From positions 1-5,338 of the forward strand of contig CAMAWK010000157.1 in assembly GCA_945861915.1 (NCBI GenBank): a stretch of DNA of 5,338 nucleotides. The letters run 5' to 3'. This DNA comes from Flavobacterium psychrophilum (GTDB taxonomy: Bacteria; Bacteroidota; Bacteroidia; Flavobacteriales; Flavobacteriaceae). The position numbers and the translations under genes were made by a program. Positions 1 to 5,338 of the stretch are shown piece after piece; within the stretch, counting starts at the first letter, position 1, and each line of letters begins with the position of its first letter. Under the pieces are notes generated by a model that was not told where the DNA came from, did no database searches, and saw nothing but the letters and a program-made list of their open reading frames with translations.

Positions 1-12
1 TGAAATCCGAAA

Positions 13-858
13 ATGAACATAACCGATTACACTTATTTAATTAACAAACCCGAAGCTGTCAACGAAAAACAGAGTGACGCTTTAGAAAAAGTACTGGGAG
101 AATTTCCGTATTTTCAAAGTGCGAGAGCTTTACAGCTAAAAGGACTTTATAATCAAAATAGCTTTAAATATAATTTTGCTTTAAAAGTTACCGCAGCTCA
201 CACAACAGATAGAACGGTTTTATTTGATTTTATAACTTCTAATACTTTCGTAGCAGTTCAAAAAGGGTTGTATGACAAAAAAGTACAGGAACTTCTTGAT
301 ATTGGAGTTGTAGACCATGAAATTATACAATCTGAATTAAGCATTGAACCAAAAACAAACACATTAGAACAGTCAATACTCACATCCATAAAAGGAGCAG
401 AAGTGATTGATGAAGACACCAAATTAGCAAACGAAAAATTAAATATTGGTAAACCTTTAGATTTTTCCATAAACGAGAAACATTCATTTCAAGAATGGTT
501 ACAACTTTCTAGAATTCAACCAATAAATAGAGAAACCGAAATAAAAAGTAATTCCGAAAACACAGTTTTAGATTTAGATAAAAAGAAAAAAGCGGCATTA
601 ATTGATAAATTTATCGAATCTAGTCCAAAAATACCGCCTTTAAGACCAACTGAAACAACTGCAATTCCTTCAGAATCAAACCAATCTGATGATGCTTATT
701 TAATGACGGAAACTTTAGCGAGAGTTTATTTGGAGCAAAAAAAATACAAACGAGCCATTCAAGCTTATGAAATATTAATTTTGAAATATCCAGAAAAAAG
801 TAGTTTCTTTGCAGACCGAATTTCGGATATAACGATTTTACAACAAAATAATACATAA
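13..858 (+). CDS. TPR-repeat protein of unknown function upstream of secG
   Basis: A 281-residue, probably cytoplasmic protein with no signal peptide or membrane segment. The start is firm: an in-frame TGA lies at 1-3 and no other start codon lies between it and this ATG. Residues 1-95 look helical; a middle part contains a short motif around residues 159-171 (EWLQLSRIQPI); a Lys-rich stretch (190-199) leads into LIDKFIESSPKI (196-207). Residues about 229-262 fit one tetratricopeptide repeat, with Ala236, Tyr239, Tyr245, Ala248, Tyr252 and Pro260 at or near consensus positions. A single TPR usually mediates protein contacts, so an adaptor role is possible, but no function is shown. The secG start follows 3 bases after the stop, so the two are almost certainly co-transcribed and translationally close. 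From general knowledge, similar proteins sit next to secG in Flavobacteriaceae, often after an lptE-like gene; that upstream gene is outside the window. Confident as a gene, unsure of role. Confidence 0.9.
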   Translation: MNITDYTYLINKPEAVNEKQSDALEKVLGEFPYFQSARALQLKGLYNQNSFKYNFALKVTAAHTTDRTVLFDFITSNTFVAVQKGLYDKKVQELLDIGVVDHEIIQSELSIEPKTNTLEQSILTSIKGAEVIDEDTKLANEKLNIGKPLDFSINEKHSFQEWLQLSRIQPINRETEIKSNSENTVLDLDKKKKAALIDKFIESSPKIPPLRPTETTAIPSESNQSDDAYLMTETLARVYLEQKKYKRAIQAYEILILKYPEKSSFFADRISDITILQQNNT

Positions 859-861
859 ACA

Positions 862-1212
862 ATGAGTACATTTTCAATTTTTTTAGTTTTAATCACAATA
901 GTTTGTTTTCTATTGATAGTAGTAATCATGGTGCAAAACCCTAAAGGTGGTGGATTGTCATCAACATTAGGCGGATCTCAAATGTTGGGTGGTGTTCAAA
1001 AAACAACCGACTTTTTAGACAAAAGTACTTGGACATTGGCAACAGCTTTAGGAGTACTTATTTTACTTTCAAGTTTAAGTTTTGAAGGTTCGCTAAGCGA
1101 CACCGATTCAAAAATTATCGATAAAACCGAAACTGCTGCTCCTACTAAAGCTGCACCAGTAAAAACCGCACCAGCACAAAACACACCTGCTGCTGAACCT
1201 GCAAAAAAATAA
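862..1212 (+). CDS. secG: Protein-export membrane protein SecG
   Basis: SecG is the small non-essential subunit of the SecYEG translocon in the inner membrane; it helps SecA-driven protein export. The 116-residue product has the expected two-helix layout: a first hydrophobic helix at about residues 4-24, the conserved cytoplasmic loop QNPKGGGLSS (25-34) followed by GGSQMLGG (37-44), and a second hydrophobic helix at about 56-74. The C-terminal tail (75-116) starts acidic and becomes low-complexity Ala/Pro/Thr/Lys from about residue 92. E. coli SecG is of similar length (110 residues). The ATG is 3 bases after the preceding stop and has no Shine-Dalgarno sequence. The gene ends in a tandem TAA TAA (1210-1215), followed 19 bases later by an intrinsic terminator, so it is the last gene of its operon. 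Identification rests on the loop motif and topology and is secure. Confidence 0.95.
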   Translation: MSTFSIFLVLITIVCFLLIVVIMVQNPKGGGLSSTLGGSQMLGGVQKTTDFLDKSTWTLATALGVLILLSSLSFEGSLSDTDSKIIDKTETAAPTKAAPVKTAPAQNTPAAEPAKK

Positions 1213-1233
1213 TAAAGTTTCATAAGAATCTTG

Positions 1234-1265
1234 AATGCCAGCCTGTCAAAGCTGGCATTTTTTTT
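1234..1265 (+). terminator. Intrinsic terminator after secG
   Basis: A perfect 9-bp inverted repeat, AATGCCAGC (1234-1242) and GCTGGCATT (1251-1259), encloses an 8-base loop and runs directly into eight T (1258-1265). This is a classic rho-independent terminator. It ends the TPR protein-secG transcript and separates it from groES-groEL. Confidence 0.93.
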
Positions 1266-1351
1266 AAGTAAAAATGTCAGTTTCTATTCCATGGCATAAT
1301 TTCTGAAAATCAATTAGCATCAAATTAATTAATAATAAAAAACATTCTATT
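1266..1351 (+). promoter_or_regulatory. groES-groEL leader region, presumed promoter
   Basis: Because a strong terminator precedes it and groES starts at 1352, these 86 bases should hold the chaperonin promoter. The best match to the Bacteroidota -7 box (TAnnTTTG) is TAATTTCT at 1297-1304, which is only partial, and no good TTTG box lies at the usual distance upstream, so the exact promoter is not resolved. There is no CIRCE operator: a TTAGCATC string at 1315-1322 resembles part of its left arm but has a base missing and no right arm. ATTAATTAAT (1324-1333) is a perfect palindrome, but in such A/T-rich sequence this may be chance. The region just before the ATG lacks a Shine-Dalgarno sequence, as is usual for Flavobacteria. 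Confidence 0.4.
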
Positions 1352-1627
1352 ATGGCATTAAATATTAAACCACTTTCGGACAGGGTTCTAATTGAACCTG
1401 TTGCTGCAGAAACTCAAACTGCATCTGGAATTTTCATTCCTGACACTGCTAAAGAAAAACCTCAAAAAGGAACTGTAGTTGCTGTGGGAAAAGGCACAAA
1501 AGAACATGAGATGACCGTGAAAATTGGCGATACCGTTCTTTACGGAAAATACGCTGGAACTGAATTAAAATTAGAAGGAAAAGATTATTTAATCATGCGA
1601 GAAGATGATATTCTTGCGATAATTTAA
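1352..1627 (+). CDS. groES: Co-chaperonin GroES (Hsp10)
   Basis: GroES forms a heptameric lid that caps the GroEL cavity in the cytoplasm and triggers release of substrate into the folding chamber. The 91-residue product has the N-terminal [12 protein letters not shown] strand (5-16), the mobile loop at about 17-33 with the GroEL-binding hydrophobic tripeptide Ile-Phe-Ile (27-29) after Gly26, then [12 protein letters not shown] (29-40), VVAVGKGT (42-49), the [15 protein letters not shown] stretch (57-71) and a C-terminal [13 protein letters not shown]. The segment between GKG and IGD is about five residues shorter than in E. coli GroES, which accounts for most of the difference from 97 residues; this short roof hairpin is also what I recall from Bacteroides GroES. 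It is followed by groEL after 67 bases with no terminator, the standard groESL arrangement. The start is the only ATG that fits the family's N-terminus. Confidence 0.98.
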   Translation: MALNIKPLSDRVLIEPVAAETQTASGIFIPDTAKEKPQKGTVVAVGKGTKEHEMTVKIGDTVLYGKYAGTELKLEGKDYLIMREDDILAII

Positions 1628-3323
<1,696 letters not shown>

Positions 3324-3359
3324 TTTTTTTAAATTCTAAAGTCCAAATTTAGTACCATT

Positions 3360-3397
3360 AAAAATCCGTCTTGAACTATTTCAAGACGGATTTTTTT
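3360..3397 (+). terminator. Intrinsic terminator after groEL
   Basis: A perfect 15-bp inverted repeat, 3361-3375 (AAAATCCGTCTTGAA) and 3380-3394 (TTCAAGACGGATTTT), closes on a 4-base loop CTAT; one more A-T pair (3360/3395) can form. The right arm merges into seven T (3391-3397). The stop of groEL is 37 bases upstream. The A run on the left arm means it could also work weakly on the opposite strand, but no gene points that way here. Confidence 0.95.
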
Positions 3398-3439
3398 GTT
3401 CAATTTGAAAAAAAATAGAATTCTTTTCAAAAATGGTTT

Positions 3440-3460
3440 AGTATTTGTAAGTATTTGTAA
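3440..3460. repeat. 10-bp perfect tandem duplication
   Basis: The unit GTATTTGTAA occurs twice back to back (3441-3450, 3451-3460), with one further matching A at 3440. Each unit contains TTTG, the core of Bacteroidota promoter boxes, but the flanking TA is at the wrong spacing for a -7 box (TAnnTTTG). It lies about 170 bases upstream of the next gene, so it may be an upstream binding site or just a replication-slippage product. Confidence 0.75.
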
Positions 3461-3600
3461 AAATTAATTTATAAAATTGTTGTTAATAAATCATTTGTTG
3501 AGAACAATTAAAATGCAATGCCAATTTGCTTGTTGTTCGAGTTATTATAAGGCGATAAATAATTGGATTTTTAGAAAACTTTAATAAAATAAAACAATAA

Positions 3601-3608
3601 TATACTTG
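3601..3608 (+). promoter_or_regulatory. Possible -7 promoter box of the macroglobulin-like gene
   Basis: TATACTTG differs from the Bacteroidota -7 consensus TAnnTTTG at one base and lies 23 bases before the ATG at 3632. No TTTG or TTG box lies at the usual spacing of about 19-21 bases upstream, so this is only a weak candidate. A separate promoter is expected, because a strong terminator follows groEL. Confidence 0.3.
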
Positions 3609-3631
3609 AACTAAAAATAAAATTTACATTT

Positions 3632-5338
3632 ATGAAAACACTGTCCTCCTTTTGTTTGTTTTTCCTTTGCCTTACTTGTTTTTCACAAGCTCCAACCCAA
3701 CAAGAAAAAATTAAATCTCTTTTAGATACCTATTTTCTAGATGACAGAGAAATTATTCATGTACAGTTTAATAAAAATTTGTATTTGAATAATGAAGACG
3801 TTGCTTTCAAAGGATATATTTTTAGTAAAAACAACAACGCACCTCATCTTAGCTCTACTAACATTCAGTTAGTAATCTACAATGAGCAACAAGAAGTGGT
3901 TCAAAAACAATTGCTTTGTGCTTCAAATGGACAATTTTTAGGAGGAATTCATTTGAATAAAAATTTCAAAACAGGAAACTATCTCTTTCATTTTTACACC
4001 AATTGGATGAATAATTTTAAAGAAGACGATTCCTTTTCGCAAACTATAGAAATCCATAATATCAACGAGCCTCTTACTATTAAAGGTAAACAGCCTAGCT
4101 ATAAAACGGCGCAAATCAGTTTTTATCCGGAAGGAGGTTCAATAATTGACGGAATTAATAATAGTATTGGAGTAAAAATAACAGACTGTAATGTTAAGGG
4201 AATAGAATTAAATAACATTTTGGTTTTTGACTCAAAATCAAATGAAATAGCTCATTTTAATACTAATAAAATGGGGAATGGTACTTTTTATTTAATGGCA
4301 GATATAAACGAAAAATACACTTTAAAAATACAAACAAACGAATTGACTCTTAGCCAAAATTTACCCGAGGTAAAAGCAACTGGAATTGCCATCTCCTATA
4401 ATAACAATTTACCAAACGACAAATTGGCAATTGCAGTGAAAACAAACGAAAAAGGAGTTGAGTTGAACCAAAACAAGAAATATGACCTTCTAATTCAACA
4501 AAATGGATATTCAGTTCTTAAGTCAATCAATTTTGATAATAAACAAAACGAACAAGTAGTGATTATTGATAAAAAATATTTACAAAATGGTGTAAATTCT
4601 CTTCGGCTTATTGACGAAAATTTAAATGAAATCACGGAGCGATTAATTTATAATTATGGAACAACTCAGGCAAATGTTACTATTAATGCCAAAACAGTTG
4701 TCAATGACAGCATCGTATTAAATGGTTTTACAAATTTGACAAAAGCACATATCAGTGCATGTATTTTGCCAGAAAAAAATATCGGCTCAGAAAACAAACG
4801 ATCCATTCTAGGTACTTTTTATTTGAATACTTTTTTGGAAAATCCAGAAACAGACAATTACATCTATTTTGACCCAGAAAATAAGAATAGTAAAAAAGAT
4901 ATGGATGCATTAATGCACGTTCAATCGAAAAGTAAATTACTTTGGGAAAACATTAAGTCGAATCCGCCAAAACTTAATTTCAGTTTCAACAAAGGTGTTA
5001 CTATTAGTGGCAGCATCAAAAACAAAATCAATGTCAATGAGATCAATACATTGTCGATGATATCTATTAAAAATAAAGTGTTTGAAAATATAAATGTAGA
5101 AAAAGACAACAGCTTCAAATTAGAAAACTTTTTTGTACAAGATTCTACGGTTTATGTTTTTCAATTAGAAAACGAAAGAAAACAAAAAAAATTCACTGAG
5201 TTAAAAGCTGAGGTTATAAATCATCAAACAAATTTCAATTTACCTCTTCGTTTTTTTAAAACCAAATGTCCAATTGAAAATAAATCGGATGTAAACACTG
5301 TTTTTTCTGATTTTAAAATCAACAAAAATGATATAAAC
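3632..5338 (+). CDS. Exported macroglobulin (MG2)-like protein, 3' end cut by window
   Basis: The reading frame is open for 569 codons and runs off the right edge, so the C-terminus is unseen. Residues 1-18 form a signal peptide: Lys2, a hydrophobic core with FCLFFLCLTCF, and a likely cut before Gln19, common in Bacteroidota. It lacks a convincing lipobox (Thr precedes Cys16). Residues about 41-142 resemble an MG2-type beta-sandwich (HVQFNKNLYLNNEDVAFKGY, then a GQFLGGIHL strand and a GNYLFHFYTNWMNN strand). A second domain starts at QISFYPEGGSIIDGI (161-175), matching the FFPEGG...G motif of Bacteroidota macroglobulin-like proteins, with NGTFYL at 216-221. ITERLIYNYG (334-343) fits the ERLvF motif of the family. 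MDALMHVQSKSKLLW (424-438) sits where many relatives have an LLLTQGWRRxxW motif. No thioester CxEQ motif is visible. Some relatives continue into a TonB-plug-like domain; whether this one does cannot be seen. Its substrate and function are unknown. Location is the periplasm or cell envelope by inference. Confidence 0.88.
   Translation, partial: MKTLSSFCLFFLCLTCFSQAPTQQEKIKSLLDTYFLDDREIIHVQFNKNLYLNNEDVAFKGYIFSKNNNAPHLSSTNIQLVIYNEQQEVVQKQLLCASNGQFLGGIHLNKNFKTGNYLFHFYTNWMNNFKEDDSFSQTIEIHNINEPLTIKGKQPSYKTAQISFYPEGGSIIDGINNSIGVKITDCNVKGIELNNILVFDSKSNEIAHFNTNKMGNGTFYLMADINEKYTLKIQTNELTLSQNLPEVKATGIAISYNNNLPNDKLAIAVKTNEKGVELNQNKKYDLLIQQNGYSVLKSINFDNKQNEQVVIIDKKYLQNGVNSLRLIDENLNEITERLIYNYGTTQANVTINAKTVVNDSIVLNGFTNLTKAHISACILPEKNIGSENKRSILGTFYLNTFLENPETDNYIYFDPENKNSKKDMDALMHVQSKSKLLWENIKSNPPKLNFSFNKGVTISGSIKNKINVNEINTLSMISIKNKVFENINVEKDNSFKLENFFVQDSTVYVFQLENERKQKKFTELKAEVINHQTNFNLPLRFFKTKCPIENKSDVNTVFSDFKINKNDIN

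Larger units (their letters stand above)
3398..3631. other. A/T-rich intergenic region before the macroglobulin-like gene
   Basis: This is the remainder of the 308-base gap after groEL. It holds a perfect 10-bp tandem duplication (listed separately), a loose 7-bp inverted repeat AATTGTT/AACAATT (3475-3481 and 3503-3509), and two copies of TTGTTGTT (3478-3485, 3530-3537). The only ATG-started reading frame of any length is 23 codons (3513-3584), which has no ribosome-binding signal or recognisable product. No tRNA, ncRNA or insertion sequence signature is seen. Confidence 0.6.

Noticed and set aside
1..3. TGA as possible stop codon of an upstream gene
   Set aside because: It is in frame with the first gene and useful for setting its start, but with no sequence upstream it cannot be shown to end another gene.
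1315..1322. TTAGCATC resembling the left arm of a CIRCE operator (TTAGCACTC)
   Set aside because: One base is missing and there is no GAGTGCTAA-type right arm downstream before groES.
3475..3509. Inverted repeat AATTGTT/AACAATT with a 21-base loop
   Set aside because: Only seven weak pairs around a long loop with no T run; probably chance in A/T-rich DNA.
3513..3584. 23-codon frame in the gap after groEL
   Set aside because: Very short, no ribosome-binding signal and no recognisable peptide family; expected by chance.
4130..4138. GAAGGAGGT, a Shine-Dalgarno-like string
   Set aside because: It encodes Glu-Gly-Gly of the FYPEGG motif in frame. No ATG or GTG follows at a suitable distance, and Flavobacteria rarely rely on such sites.
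4921..5118. 65-codon minus-strand frame with a hydrophobic translation
   Set aside because: It lies inside the macroglobulin-like gene on the other strand; apparent hydrophobicity arises from the reverse complement of Lys/Asn-rich codons.

Overview
This AT-rich window looks like Bacteroidota chromosome, most likely Flavobacterium or a close Flavobacteriaceae relative. The evidence is the character of the proteins (GroES with a short roof loop, SecG with a QNPKGGGL loop and an Ala/Pro/Lys tail, a macroglobulin-like secreted protein of a Bacteroidota type). No start codon has a convincing Shine-Dalgarno sequence, and the start-codon leaders are A/T-rich. All five genes are on the + strand.

Left part (1-1265): a 281-residue protein with one C-terminal TPR-like repeat, then secG only 3 bases downstream. 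These form the end of an operon that begins outside the window. It closes at a textbook intrinsic terminator (perfect 9-bp stem plus eight T) just after secG.

Centre (1266-3397): a bicistronic groES-groEL chaperonin operon. It must have its own promoter in the 86 bases after the secG terminator. No CIRCE/HrcA operator is visible there. The 67-base groES-groEL spacer is extremely A/T-rich with four TAAAC units and no terminator, so co-transcription is expected. A 15-16-bp hairpin with a T run ends the operon.

Right part (3398-5338): after the terminator there is about 230 bases of A/T-rich noncoding DNA with a perfect 10-bp tandem duplication. Then comes a long reading frame that runs off the right edge (569 codons visible). 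It encodes an exported protein with macroglobulin (MG2-like) N-terminal features, of a type known in Bacteroidota but poorly characterised. 

Functionally the window holds envelope and protein-biogenesis housekeeping: SecG supports protein export through SecYEG, GroES/GroEL fold cytosolic proteins, and the last gene makes a cell-envelope or secreted protein. I found no RNA genes, mobile elements, CRISPR or phage-like sequence. I do not see a clearly new system; the least understood pieces are the TPR-like protein before secG and the macroglobulin-like protein at the right edge.
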